The translations under genes were made by a program, and so were the position numbers. Shown here piece after piece: positions 48,479 to 60,900 of a stretch of 64,000 nucleotides of DNA (the first letter of the stretch is position 1; the number at the start of each line of letters is the position of its first letter). Source of the stretch: Lottia gigantea (Eukaryota; Mollusca; Gastropoda; Lottiidae); contig NW_008710013.1 in the NCBI RefSeq assembly GCF_000327385.1, forward strand, positions 522,329 through 586,328, in the 5' to 3' direction. The notes below the pieces were generated by a model that saw nothing but the letters and a program-made list of their open reading frames with translations, made no database searches and was not told the origin of the DNA.

Positions 48479-50186
48479 TTTATAGTTTTAGATTATAGTA
48501 TATAAATAAGATGAACAATGTAACATGTAGTTATATTTACCAAATAGGTTTATGTCTCCATGTCTCCATGTCCCCATGTACTACTGTTTAGGATTGGAGC
48601 CTCTGTGGTTAAGCATGGTATTTTAAGTGGACTTTGTGACTGATTCAATGAGAAGCCCCTTTTAGCCCCTAGCTAGCCTGAAGGTCCCATCTTGAGTCTT
48701 GACATAGCTTTATAGTTTACTTTTCTGTGTTTTTTGTCAACCCAATTTCCCTCTGTCAGTGATGCAGGTTACATGATAGATGTGTTATCAGATTGTATAT
48801 GAAACTGATTTTCTGTATGATGAAGACAGTTCACGTTGAAATTATCTTGTGAACTAAAATGAAAGCCTTGCGGCTTTAATGTAGGGGCTGTCCGAGGCAT
48901 CCAGAAGTCAACAGATTTCAGGTGTTCTGTGATGAATTGAAATTTCCACTTCAAATTAAAACTTTTCACAGGCCCACTCCCCTGGGTGATCCCTATAGAT
49001 TTTGGTGATGAAAGGAAAATTTTCAGAACATTATATAAAAGACCACAGACAGACAAACAGTATAAGTTACAGACCATATTTTTTTACATTTCAATTCTAC
49101 AATGTGGGCATATGATTAATTTTTTTTTTACTTTTTCTCCCATCTTGATCTTTCCACACAGAAAGAATTCCTGTTTGATTGTAAAGTAAAGAAAGCTTAT
49201 GATCTATTATCTAGTTCAGGAAGTTTAATATCTTAATGTTCAAGTTTGGTCCTGTTTCTATATCAATGTGACTCAATGGCTTTCCGTTATATTGCCTGTT
49301 ATACAGTTTCCTTGTTTTAATCATTTTCAATTTCATATCGAGATAATAATGTCAACTTACACGTTTTCCTTTTTATTGGTAAGAATTCATTTATTCAGAT
49401 ACTTTTTAAAGATTTTATCAATTGGTTTTCATTCGCCCGAAAATTATTGTCACATAAAAAAAAAACAGCTTTAGCTTAACAGGCCAGACAATGATGGTAG
49501 ATGTTTAGGCTTAGGATTAAAATGTTATCTATACTGAATATTAATGTATTTAAATGTCAAATAATGGAAATAGTTATGCAAGTGATGTTACATTCATTAT
49601 AACTAAAATGGTATCAGAGTTTTGATAGAGTAACCGATATAGACATTTTAAATGAATATGAAACAAAACTTTGGCTACCTTGAGTTTTTCATTAAGTTTT
49701 CTGCGACAGAGAAAGGTTGTAGAAAAGACTTCTGATCCTTGATGCTTTCCTTTTCAAATTGTCTTTAAAGTATATACCCTACAACTTATCGTCTTATTTT
49801 ATTTCAATCAGGGGAGAAGCAATATATATTATATAGACGACTTATATCCTTTGAAATATTATTTCACAAACAAACCAGGCGCCGGTTAAATTAAAAAAAG
49901 TACTACGAATAGCTGAAAAGGAGTTCAATGAGTCGAAAAAGCAAATGATAAGAGGACTAAATCCCTTGTGAATATTTGTCCATTTCTAATTTATATATTA
50001 TATATATATATTCATTTATTATATAGGCTATACTTTTTTTTAAAATGAATGAGCGAAATGATAAACAGGATAATTTTCCGAATAAAATAGATGTATAAAA
50101 TAGTGCGTCATTCGAAGTTCCACTATAACATGTATTATACTTTCAACGGATGTTGATAACGAGAAATTGCTTTGCGCTAATCTGAA
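48479..50186. other. MRPS31 3' flank; no gene recognised
   Basis: AT-rich, with short unsupported ORFs on both strands. The MRPS31 3'UTR should occupy the first part. Nothing in this stretch matches the repeat families found elsewhere. Confidence 0.45.
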
Positions 50187-50986
50187 TGAAATTAAGCCTA
50201 ATTTAATTCTATTCTGCCCGAATAACATTAACTTTTGATTTAATTCTTTATTTTGTATGTACCACATAGAATTACCTTAAATGTATTTAAATATTGGCTA
50301 ATTTAATGCTAAACTTAAAGTTAGTCGAGACCAGTTTTAACTTTTAATTCTATTGAAAATTCCTTTTGTGACTCTTCGATGTTTCAAAATGGACGATTAT
50401 TTCGACGATTTAGATGATTTTGGTGAAATCAACCGTGTTATTCCCATCAATAGACATGTCAGGGATCGCCTGGACCCCTTCACATGGTTTTCGGAGGAGG
50501 AATTTAAAGCAAGGTTTAGATTGAATAAGCAATCGGTGTTGAATATCAAAAAATGAAAAAAATGAAACATGACATGGAGTCCATATCAAATTTATTGTGA
50601 CGTTCATTCGCTCCTTTGAAGAATAGAAAGAATTAAAGATATCGTTTGATCTTACTCTTGTTGATAATTATCATAAAAGCTGTAAGACACCAGATGAGAG
50701 TCTATAGAGTTTTGGACGTACATACAGCAGTGATTAAAATGTTAAATAAGAAATTTGTCTTAGTGACCAATCTTTACACTCTTTTGTCATATATAGATTG
50801 CGTATATAGTGGGTGGTTCGAATGGAAAATAGAATTTCATTACAGTACAGATAAATATATTTAGTTAATTGTTAGGTGGTGCATACAAAAAATATCTGGT
50901 TATCTTTAAATACATTTATCTAAATCTATTTAAGGTTTAAATAATTCTATTATTCTTCGTTTGATTTTATATGGTGCATACTGGCC
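50187..50986 (+). mobile_element. Internally deleted Harbinger derivative (~0.8 kb)
   Basis: Left part 50187-50550 matches the 5' end of the 51717-54161 element, including the transposase start (ATG 50389, MDDYFDDLDDFGEINRV...). At about 50550 it jumps to the last ~440 bp of that element (AAATGAAACATGACATGGAG onward) and ends GGTGCATACTGGCC at 50986. The first 20 bp of the left terminus differ from the long copy, so that end is eroded. Its N-terminal codons are in frame where the long copy has a frameshift. A MITE-like derivative, probably mobilisable only in trans. Confidence 0.85.
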
Positions 50987-51947
50987 ATTATGTGTAACTT
51001 TAAAGCTAAAATAACTTAAGTATTGAATGTTAGATTTCGTGGAATGAATTGATATTTCGACTCTTTTAAAAGGAGCAGTTTAAAACGTTGTAAATTATAC
51101 CTGAAGAGATATTTGAAATATGCTATTTACATTTATCTTCTTGATCAAACTGAATTTGTATTAAAAGAATTGATTTTAATATCTTCCAAAAAGCATAATG
51201 TGTACGTAAAGGTTTTAAATAGTTTTGGCGTTAACAAATTAACAGCTGGGTATTTGTAGTATATATTTTCAGATAAGCTCTGGGGCACATTTCTGTAGAT
51301 TTTGATGTATAATTTTCATGAATTTGAGCAAAAAATTGTTTCGACATACGAAAAAAATAGAATGCCCCTCCAATCATAGCTTACGGTATGCATTTACCTT
51401 AAGTAAAAAAAACCGACAATTTGAATTACGCTTATATGCCTGTTGAAATATTTCCAGTTATTGTAAAGTTTAGTAGGTTAACGGATTTCAATCATTAAAA
51501 TGACGTATTTAATGAAAAGGAAATAGATCTCTAGTAGAATTATAATATGTTCGTTTCTAGTCAATAACATAGCCCTGTGTTCATGATAGGGCAGGGGTTT
51601 TCAACCTGGGAGTAAATTTTGAAATTTTTAGAAGGATTTATAGTACGGAAAAGGGAAAGGGGAGAAAAAGGTTGAAAAACCCCGTGGTAGAATGAATATA
51701 GATACTGCGAAATATTGGCCCGTATGCACCAAAAGAAATTAAGCGTAATTTAATTCTATTCTGCCCGCATAACATTAATTTTTAATTTAATTCTATATTT
51801 TGTATGTACCACATAGAATTACCTTAAAAGCATTTAAATATTGGCTAATTTAATGCTAAACTTAAAGTCGGTCGATACCAGTTTTAACTTTTAATTCTAT
51901 TTATAAATCAGTAGAAATTTCTTTTTGTGGCTCTTTGATGTTTCAAA

Positions 51948-52930
51948 ATGGACGATTATTTCGACGATTTAGAGAACTTGGTGGAATCAGCCGTGTTATT
52001 CCCATCAATAGACATGTCAGGAGTCGCCTGGACCCCTTCACGTGGTTTTCGGAGGAGGAATTTAAAGCAAGGTTTAGATTGAATAAGCAATCGGTATTGA
52101 ATATCACTAATAGTTTGCAAATCATACTAGAAACACCAACTGAAAAGAATGCTGCATTGCCCCCTTTACTGCAAGTGTGTGGATGTTTGAGGCTGCTATT
52201 GGGTGGTTCATTTCAGTGTATAGCTGGGGACCTTATACATGTGCATCAATCAACTAAGCGTTTTGTAAATGGAATAATTACACTTAAAATTCGATTTCCA
52301 GATGATTTACGACAAACAAAACGACAGTTTTTTCGAATAGCCCGTTTTCCTAACATCATTGGGTCTATAGATGGAACACATGTTGTCATAAGACTTCAAA
52401 CATTCAATATCCAGAAATATATAGAAACCGTAAATCATCAATTTCCTTAAACGTTGAAGTTATCTGTGAACCTGATTTGCGATTTTACAATATTGTAGCC
52501 CGATGGCCTGGCTCAACACATGACTCTCGAATTTTTGATAACTGTAGTCTAAAAACTAGATTAGAAAATGGTAATCTAAGAGACGCAGGGTTGATGTTTG
52601 TCATACCTGTTAACTCCATTAAGACAGGTAAATACAGATGCAGAGACACGTTACAACAGAAGTCATATTAAGACGAAGGGAACTATTGAAAGGGCTATAG
52701 GAGTTCTAAAACAGCGATTTCCTTTGTTAATGAATAGGTTATACTACGCCCCTGAAAAATAGGCCAGAATTATCATATGTTGTGTTATACTACATAACAA
52801 GGCAATGGGGAACAACGACGCAGATTTTCGAGAAGCTCAATGTGAAGACTTGGAAATGGACGTAATTCCAATGCAAGATGCAAAAAGGGGCATGGCCATA
52901 AGACGGTCGCTAATTTTACGACATTTTTAG
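51948..52930 (+). pseudogene. Harbinger transposase (HARBI1-like), broken
   Basis: Starts MDDYFDDL at 51948. By comparison with the deleted copy a single base is lost near codon 11. The main open part reads RLDPFTWFSEEEFKARFRLN, LLQVCGCLRLLLGGSFQ and FPNIIGSIDGTHVVI (first catalytic Asp in GSIDGTH). A frameshift near 52420 precedes NVEVICEPDLRFYNIVARWP, GSTHDSRIFDNC (second Asp) and DAGLMFVIP. Another frameshift or loss near 52640 removes the usual Tyr/Arg region. KGTIERAIGVLKQRFPLL (catalytic Glu) follows, with a stop near 52760, then ILHNKAMGN and the final TAG at 52928-52930. Confidence 0.85.
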
Positions 52931-53124
52931 TAAAATTTACATTTAAACAGACAATTACAGGTTCTTAAAACTGCTGCTGTAGTCATATTCTCTTCCACCA
53001 ACCCCCTTCCCATTATCTACCATTATCTGTAAAAGTTCCATCCTTTTCACGTGCTCAACTTTTTTGTACTCTGATTCCACATGAATTAAAGACATCCGGG
53101 CTTGGTGTTCTTCATGCAGGTAAT

Positions 53125-53547
53125 TTATTTTGACATCATGAAGATTTTTTCCACGCTCAAGAATAGTTTCTTGCGACGATTAGCGCCTTGATGATTTACT
53201 GGGTGGGGAATCTTGACTTGTCGATGGGCCTGGAAAGGGTTGGCTTTCGTCGTCGTCATCATCTGGAACAAGTAGCCTAGAACTTGAAACGTCTGAGGGT
53301 AGGAATCTTTAATATTCTGACAGATGTTATCTAGTTCTGTAGGCTCTTGCCCTCCCTCTGTTTTCCGAACCTCTCGTTTTCTAGCTGCGTCTTTCTGCTT
53401 GGTGGTCAGGTTGCTACGGCATATTTTTAGAGAGTCGATGCCACGATTTGTCGTCAGCGAGTCCATGTTGAAATCTTCGTGTATGGATTTCCATGCCAAA
53501 TCCTTTTTCTTTTCTTGCTGCAAAACCTGTGCTGGGGTTGTAAACAT
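53125..53547 (-). CDS. Myb/SANT-like DNA-binding partner of the Harbinger transposase
   Basis: 140 codons antisense to the transposase, starting MFTTPAQVLQQEKKKDLAW. LAWKSIHEDFN, then NRGIDSLKICRSNLTTKQK, resembles the trihelix/Myb-SANT fold (W-x2-I ... N-x6-L-x3-W) that Harbinger elements encode to carry the transposase to DNA. Acidic and Thr/Lys-rich sequence follows. The frame is fully open, unlike the transposase. The canonical start of the domain may lie a few codons upstream (SELAKNHQDV in another frame). The assignment rests partly on context. Confidence 0.6.
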   Translation of the reverse strand: MFTTPAQVLQQEKKKDLAWKSIHEDFNMDSLTTNRGIDSLKICRSNLTTKQKDAARKREVRKTEGGQEPTELDNICQNIKDSYPQTFQVLGYLFQMMTTTKANPFQAHRQVKIPHPVNHQGANRRKKLFLSVEKIFMMSK

Positions 53548-54418
53548 CTTGGTGATTTTTTGCTAATTCACTCAGAAGCCCCGGACGACCGGAAATGTTG
53601 TGTGAATATACAGAGTAGGCCTAACGTTTTTACATTAACTGAAGCTTTATATACAAACATTTTTGGGCAGTAAACGATATTTATCGTGATTGAAATGTCC
53701 GTTTAGGCGATCTGAAAGTGAAAAATGTAACTGGTATATTTTTCAAAAATGAAACATGACATGGAGTCCATATCAAATTTATTATGACGTTCATTCGCTC
53801 CTTCGAAGAATAGAAAGAATTAAAGATATCGTTTGATCTTACTCTTGTCATAAAAGCTGTAAGACACCAGATGAGAGTCTATAGAGTTTTGGACGTACAT
53901 ACAGCAGTGATTAAAATGTTACATAAGAAATATGTCTTAGTGACTAATCTTTAGACGCTTTTGTCATGTATAGATTGTGTATAGTGTGTGGTTCGAATGG
54001 AAAATAGAATTTCATTACAGTACAGATAAATATATTTAGTTAATTGTTAGGTGGTGCATACAAAAAATATCTGGTTATCTTTAAATACATTTATCTAAAT
54101 CTATTTAAGGTTTAAATAATTCTATTATTCTTCGTTTGATTTTATATGGTGCATACTGGCCATTATGCTGTAGTAATTTTAAAATGATTCTTCGACGAAG
54201 CAGCTTTTTCTAATATAGGAAACATGACATACATATTTCTTGGGCCATAATTGATCTAGCAAATATCTACTAGCATATAAAAAAAATATCAAGTTCACGA
54301 CGGATTATCGATATAAGATCGTTCAAAATGATGAAAAATATAATGGAAAAGACTAACCTATGGACTGACAAAAACTTGAACAATAGGCCTACAATTACCA
54401 TGTGTGTGTGTATTCTAG

Positions 54419-54974
54419 GTTATATCCAGTATTGGATATTCTTGTCAGGATGAGGTCACGTCACCACCAGGAACTTTGTTATATACGACATTAAAAGTAT
54501 CGACCAATAATTTTAAAACGTCAGCCTCTACGTCTATGATTTACACATCTATGACAACACATTCCACACTGTCTTCTGTTCCATATACGTCTCCATCATC
54601 AACGGAGCGTACAGATTCTACACTTCTGCAGACTGGTTTAGAATCGACATCGATGGACATGACCACCAAGAACGATACCACTGTTACATACACATCAACA
54701 CCAGAAGACAGTGTCTCTATGACATATTCTACAACATCATCGTATGGGCCAACTTCTACCACTTCGATACCAGACACAACAAAAGACATTACAACTGAAA
54801 AAATGGAAGCTTCTACCTCTTCGATCCCGGACACAACAAACGATATTTCAACTGACACAACGGATGCGGCTTCAACAACACCTGAAGAACCACAAACATC
54901 ACCACAGAATACAGACCAATCCACACCATTCGTGTCATTTTCACCAATGACTACAATACAATCGTTTACTCCAG
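54419..54974 (+). CDS. Mucin-like ectodomain exon of the receptor phosphatase
   Basis: 185 codons, over half Ser/Thr/Pro, suited to dense O-glycosylation. Starts [15 protein letters not shown] after the TTCTAG acceptor, since the codon before is TAG in frame. Contains [15 protein letters not shown] followed by [15 protein letters not shown], a recent internal duplication of ~19 codons. An antisense open frame of 127 codons here is a shadow. Confidence 0.85.
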
Positions 54975-57900
54975 GTAAAATTTTAATCCTAACAGTGCGT
55001 TTCTCTTAAAGTGGCAATACGCACATTTTTATTATTAAACATTGGAAATAATTCTTCATGTAAATTAATCTTGGAAATACTTATCACGAGTTTCCTCCCT
55101 TATTACTCTAACATTGGTCAATAAATAATAGGTATAACATTGAATACGTTTGCATGGTAAAACCTTTACCATTCGTCATCAGTGTGATAAAAGTGTATAT
55201 AAAATATAAATCCCCAAGAAGCCGATTGATTGTGAAGTAGAATTACTTTGGTGTTTGTTTTATGTATTATTAGGTCGAGTGGGAGAAGGAAGATATTATT
55301 TTATGATTCCAGTCGTTATTTTGTTAATTGTAATATTAATTGTATATGGTGTGTATTACAAAAACAGGTGGGTCTATATCGTCTGTCTATATAGGTTAAC
55401 TACAAAATAAGCATCATAGTGGATTATCTTAAAGAGATCACGAATGTACATAATGTATTGTTTCGTTGTTCACATCTACAATGTTTTTCTAGGCTTGATT
55501 ACAATTGTTTTTGGGTAATTTACATGTAAAGAAATCCATGATTTGATTTACAGACTTAAGACTTAAGAAAAAAATCAATAGTTTAAAGATTTAAAGATGA
55601 TTAACATAAAGATGTAGATAAGTACTGATGAAATAATAGAGTGTTGTCTTACATTATTATACTAATTGTACTGTTTCTGATTCCAAACATCAGGCCATTT
55701 ATTTATAGACTTGTATTGTTTTCGGTTCTTAATGAGCAATGTTGCTATAGTAGTAGACCTTCATTTAGGTTTTGAATTGGTAAAATTCATATAGGCTCAC
55801 ATCCTGTACTTACAGAAACAGCCCACTAGTAATTCACTAGAGCGGATAATAAGGAAATTATTTTAGGTAACCTACAAATTATATTTACAAAAGTTTAGTA
55901 GTCATCATAGAATGTGTAATAGAAATGTTTCCGTAACGTCAATGTCAAATAAAGACGCATATCATCAATGGGTAATAAATATTTCAGATCATCTAATGTA
56001 ACACGACAAGCTTCTAGAATAACCAAATTGGATTTAGGCGGCCTCAGTAAACAAGAGTAAGTACCTTTTAAGGAGAAATGTTAGTTTAGTTCGTTTGTCG
56101 GAAAGGATTGCAAACTAAAAACGCATTTGTGTTTACGACTGGGTTGTCGAATATCAAAGATCCTCGTATAGAAATTAAGAAGTGGGCCAAGCGACTTTAA
56201 ACCTCACTTAGAACCTATCGCTAGCTGTCAGTCCATTGGGAAATTCTTAATGAAGAAAATTTAAAAGTGGATGGAAAGTGTGTTAGGTTCTCATGCTTTT
56301 TGAGAAGGCGTAGCTTATTTGTTGTCTTCCCCATTCCATACTGATATTGCCATATTTTAAATTTTCAGGCCTATTGTTATGAGAGATTTGAAAGATGTGG
56401 TCACAGTTTTACATAAAAATGACAACCTTTTATTTTCCTTGCATTATGAGGTACTTAAAAAAAATATATAGCTCTCTTCTCTTCTCGTATTGTCAAGCAA
56501 AATCGGGCATGATTTTGCAAGGGAAAAAAAGCTGACAAAACCTGCCGGGGGTCTATGAAGCTCTGGAAGTAAATGTTGCAAAATCATGAATTCTGGCATT
56601 TCCTAACACCTAATTTGTATCCTGAAAGATAGCTTGTCAGGCAAGGTAATATACGCCCACTGATTTTGAATAAAAATATTTAGCAGTACAGTAACAATCA
56701 CCAGTATGAAATATTCAACCTTCAGTCATAACTTCTTTTGAACTCTTTAGGGCGATACGGAATAATATTGAGTATGATGTTCAAGAACAAGGGCAATAAC
56801 TCATACTAAATATTTTTGATTCTTCTGATTTTCAATAGGGTTCATCCTTGGGTGGTTATGAACATTCACACCAAGTTTCATCAAAATCCGTCAAGAATTG
56901 CACCTTCTAGAGTGATTACGAGCTAAAAATTGAACGCGTTTTCAAGAACAAGGGCAATAACTCATACTAAATATTTTTCGATTTTTCTGATTTTCAATAG
57001 GGTTTCCTTGGGTGATAACAAACACTCATGCCAAGTTTCGTCAAAATCTGTCAAGAATTGTTCCTTCTATTCAACCTTCAGTCATACACTTCTTTTGAAC
57101 ACTTTAGGGCGATACTGAAAACTCAAGAAGGCAAATATTCTATCTTCAGCCCGGTACTGAATAATAAAACCAAGTTTTGTCAAAATCCGACAAGAATCAT
57201 GCCTTTTAGTGTTTAAGAGATAAAATAACGAGGTCAATAACTCCTATAAAACATATTTCGACTTTTGTTTATTTTCGATAGGGTTCATCCATGGGTGATA
57301 ATAAACAATTTCACCAAGTTTCTTCAAAATCTGTCAAGAATTGAGCATTCTAGAATGTTTTCGAGTTAAAAATTGAACGCGTTTTAAGAACAATGGCAAT
57401 AACTCATACTAAATATTTTTCGATTCTTTTGATTTTCAATAGGGTTCATCCTTGGGTGATTACGAACACTCACACCAAGTTTTGTTACAATCCGTCAAGA
57501 ATTGTTTCTTCTAGAGTGTTTACTAGCTAAAAATTTAACGCGTTTTCAAGAACAAGGGCAATAACTTATACTAAATATTTTTCGATTCTTCTGATTTTCA
57601 ATAGGGTTGATCCTTGGGTGAATAAGAACACTCATACCAAGTTTTGTCAAAATCCGTCAAGAATTGTGTCTTGTAGAGTGTTTACGAGCAATTGTGGACG
57701 GACCGACATGGGTGACGGCAATATACGCCCCCCATTTCATGTGGGCGTATAAAAATGACCAATTGGTTCATTATCTACATTCCACACATTTCTCAAACCG
57801 TTATCTAGTGATTTTGTGTCAAATTCGCGTTTAACAATAATAGAAGCCGATGAAAAAGCGCCCGGACACGGACATTGTCTGGTGTAATTTCGGCAAATGT

Positions 57901-60900
57901 TCGGTACCAAATCTATGAAAAATTTGTCTTTAGGTTACTTTCAGCTTTCTAATTTGGGGATTGGTACCAGATAAAATACAACAATTTTTGTTATCTAATT
58001 AATCTTCAGCCAAATCTAGCCCTAGGTCTACACGTCGAAATCAGCGAGCGTGCTTACCTAAACAAATGAAGTTCACCTAGGCACACGCCAGGTTTGAGAA
58101 AAAAAATCCTAATAAATAGTTCTCACACCATACAAGTATTTAATTTTAATTAATCATATCATCCTGGAATACGATGTAACTTCAGATTATTTGTTTTTCT
58201 GTCACGGTTACAGCAACCTACACAAGTCAACGTTCATTGACGCTTGACGGCCAGCCTATTTTTAGACGGGGAAACTCCCGGATGTGACGTCAACTCAAAT
58301 ACTCCTATAATTGTCTTTATATGTATTTCTTTCTTTACATCTAATATCTCTAACCATATCTTTGCGTATCATGTGTAAGATTGACTGAAATATACAGTCA
58401 AGTAACCTAATTTCGTGCTAACCTATCTTTCGTGCATTTCCGGAAATGAAAATATTGGCAATATGACTTGATTACTCACAGAAATTTTCAGAACGATCGT
58501 GTCTGATCAAGACACATTACTAAGTCATATTGTCACGTTTCGTGTCGATATCGCAATTGGAAGTGATCGGGGTGTGATGCAGCAATAGGGACATAGTGGC
58601 GTGACTTTGGCGATTGATTTAACATAGTATAGGGTGTCTGATCCTGAAATTTCTGTGAGTAATCAAGACACATTACTAAGTCATGTCACGTTTCGTTACG
58701 ATATTGCGATCGGAAGTGATCGGGGTGCGAAGCAGCAATAGGGGTACTGGGGCGACTGATTTAACATAGTGTGGAGTGTCTAATAGATCTGAAAATTGCT
58801 GTGAGTAATTAAGACACATTACTAAGTCATATTGCTTCGTTTCGTGTCGATATCGCATCGGGTGTGATCGGGGTGCGATGCAGCATTAGGGGCATATTGG
58901 CATGACTTTGCCACAACATTGCACTGAAATAAATGGTAATGATTGGTCAATAATGTAAATGTTACAAAATATTAAAGACTGAATCTAGAGCGAGTCTTAT
59001 GATCGGTAAACTTTGCTTTAGACCAGATCACCAAGACGAAATAGTCTCGAATAAAGCCGTAAAAAGGAGAGACTATATTCAAAGGCTCTGTTAAAGAGTC
59101 TCCTTCCAAAACTAGAAAGAGAACTCTAATTAATCAACTGAAACAATACCGTAACTACAAACAACAGTGGATTTGACCATAGAACTATGATTTGACCTTA
59201 ACATCCCGTTTAAAAACTACCATTTTTTGCAGTGCCTATCTAAAACTGCTCCTTCTCACGGCTGTTCCCAAGCACAAAAAGACGAGAATCAAGAGAAAAA
59301 CAGATTCCTTAATGTACATCCATGTAAGTTTTTAATTATAACAATATACAATTATACGATTATGATCAAATAGACCACTCATGTAGGCCTACATGAAAGA
59401 CGATATTATGTTAAAGAACAGAAAATTACTTCTAGATGTTCAAATTCAATAAACTAAGAAAAATTTAGAATTTTTTTTATTGAAATGAAAAGATCACAGT
59501 AATTTCATTCAGTCACCGAGTGATTAAAGAAACGCATGCTCTTACTTCTTTGTATCTTCTTGGGGAAGGCAAATTTGTATGATTCTTTTCGACGGAAAAA
59601 CTTTAGTAAACTTTAGTAAACTTTACTTTCGAAAAGTATAATTGTTAAACATCACATATTACATTACAGTTGACCATAGTCGTGTAGTTTTACCGATAAG
59701 AGAGGAAGATAATAGTCATAGTGATTATATTAATGCAAATTTTCTACCAGTAAGTTTGTGATTAATTACTTGAAACGCCTAAACTAACTGACTGGATAAT
59801 GATAATATTTGGATGCCGGTTCAGGACTTCCAACTTCCGACTTCCAAGTTTTTTTTTTCGCTTCCTACTTCCGACTTCCAAGTTTTTTTTCACTTCCGAT
59901 TTCCAAGTTTTTTACTTCGGACTTCCAAGTTTTTTCCTCCAGCGAGCTGGTAATTAAGCCTACGCTTTTGTGATCATATCCAATGTGGCTTGTTAACGCG
60001 ATAGAAGTCACAGTTGTCATCTGATCTCAATAAAATTTGGTTTAATTTATATCTAAGAGTCCTCAAGCACGTTCAAATTAAGGTATGATTCAACAGAGGA
60101 TAACAGAGTTTCACAACCGGTCCGCTATGCTAGAGCTTGTTCTCTTTATAAGGGCTTTCTGGCAAGAGGTCGAATATTAACCGTGAAATTACTGAAACAG
60201 GGATACTTGACACAACAAGTGGTTGCCTAGCAAGATACTTTCCTGATACATTTTCAGTATATCAAGGGCGGTCACCAATCTGTGTCAAATCATACCAAAT
60301 ATCTAATTTGTGCAAGATATAGTTGATTTAATCAAACACACAATATTCAATAAAATTCTGACATAAACTATCGCTTTAACAAGCCAACGAATTTTGATGC
60401 GTTTTTACTAAGTCAAGGTCAATGACTCAAATTCCGTTCATCGAAATATCATCAAATTTGAACTTGTCCAAGAATTCATTAATATAAATGATTACACCAA
60501 ATTTCATTAAAATCAGATAACAAGCCAATTGTGGACCGACGGACGGACAGAAGTTACGACAATATACGACCACATTATATGTGGGCGTATAAAATCCGTC
60601 CAACGAAACATCATGAATATCGAACTTGTCCAAAATCTCATCAATATATAAATGATCAGACCAAATTTCATTCGAATCAGATGAAAACTGTAGTCTCTAT
60701 TGCGTCCACAAGCCAATTTCAATTCGTTTAGGCTAAGTCAAGGGCAATAACTCAAAAGCCGTTCATCAAAAAATTGTGAATATCGAACTTGTCCAAGATC
60801 TCATCAATATAAATGATCACACCAAATTTTATTCGAATCAGATGAAAACTGTAGTCTCTATTGCGTTCACAATCCAATTTCAATTCGTTTAGGCTAAGTC

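Larger units (their letters stand above)
51717..54161 (+). mobile_element. Harbinger DNA transposon, long copy
   Basis: Terminal inverted repeats GGCCCGTATGCACCA (left) and GGCCAGTATGCACCA (right, complement) with ATT on each outside edge as a 3-bp target duplication. The element carries a HARBI1-like transposase (plus strand) and a Myb/SANT-like gene (minus strand), the standard two-gene Harbinger layout. The transposase is broken, so the copy is non-autonomous now. It shares ~440 bp at the right end with 50555-50986. Confidence 0.88.

Noticed and set aside
54541-54924. Minus-strand ORF of 127 codons
   Set aside because: Shadow of the Ser/Thr-rich phosphatase ectodomain exon; Val/Ser-rich and with no start context.
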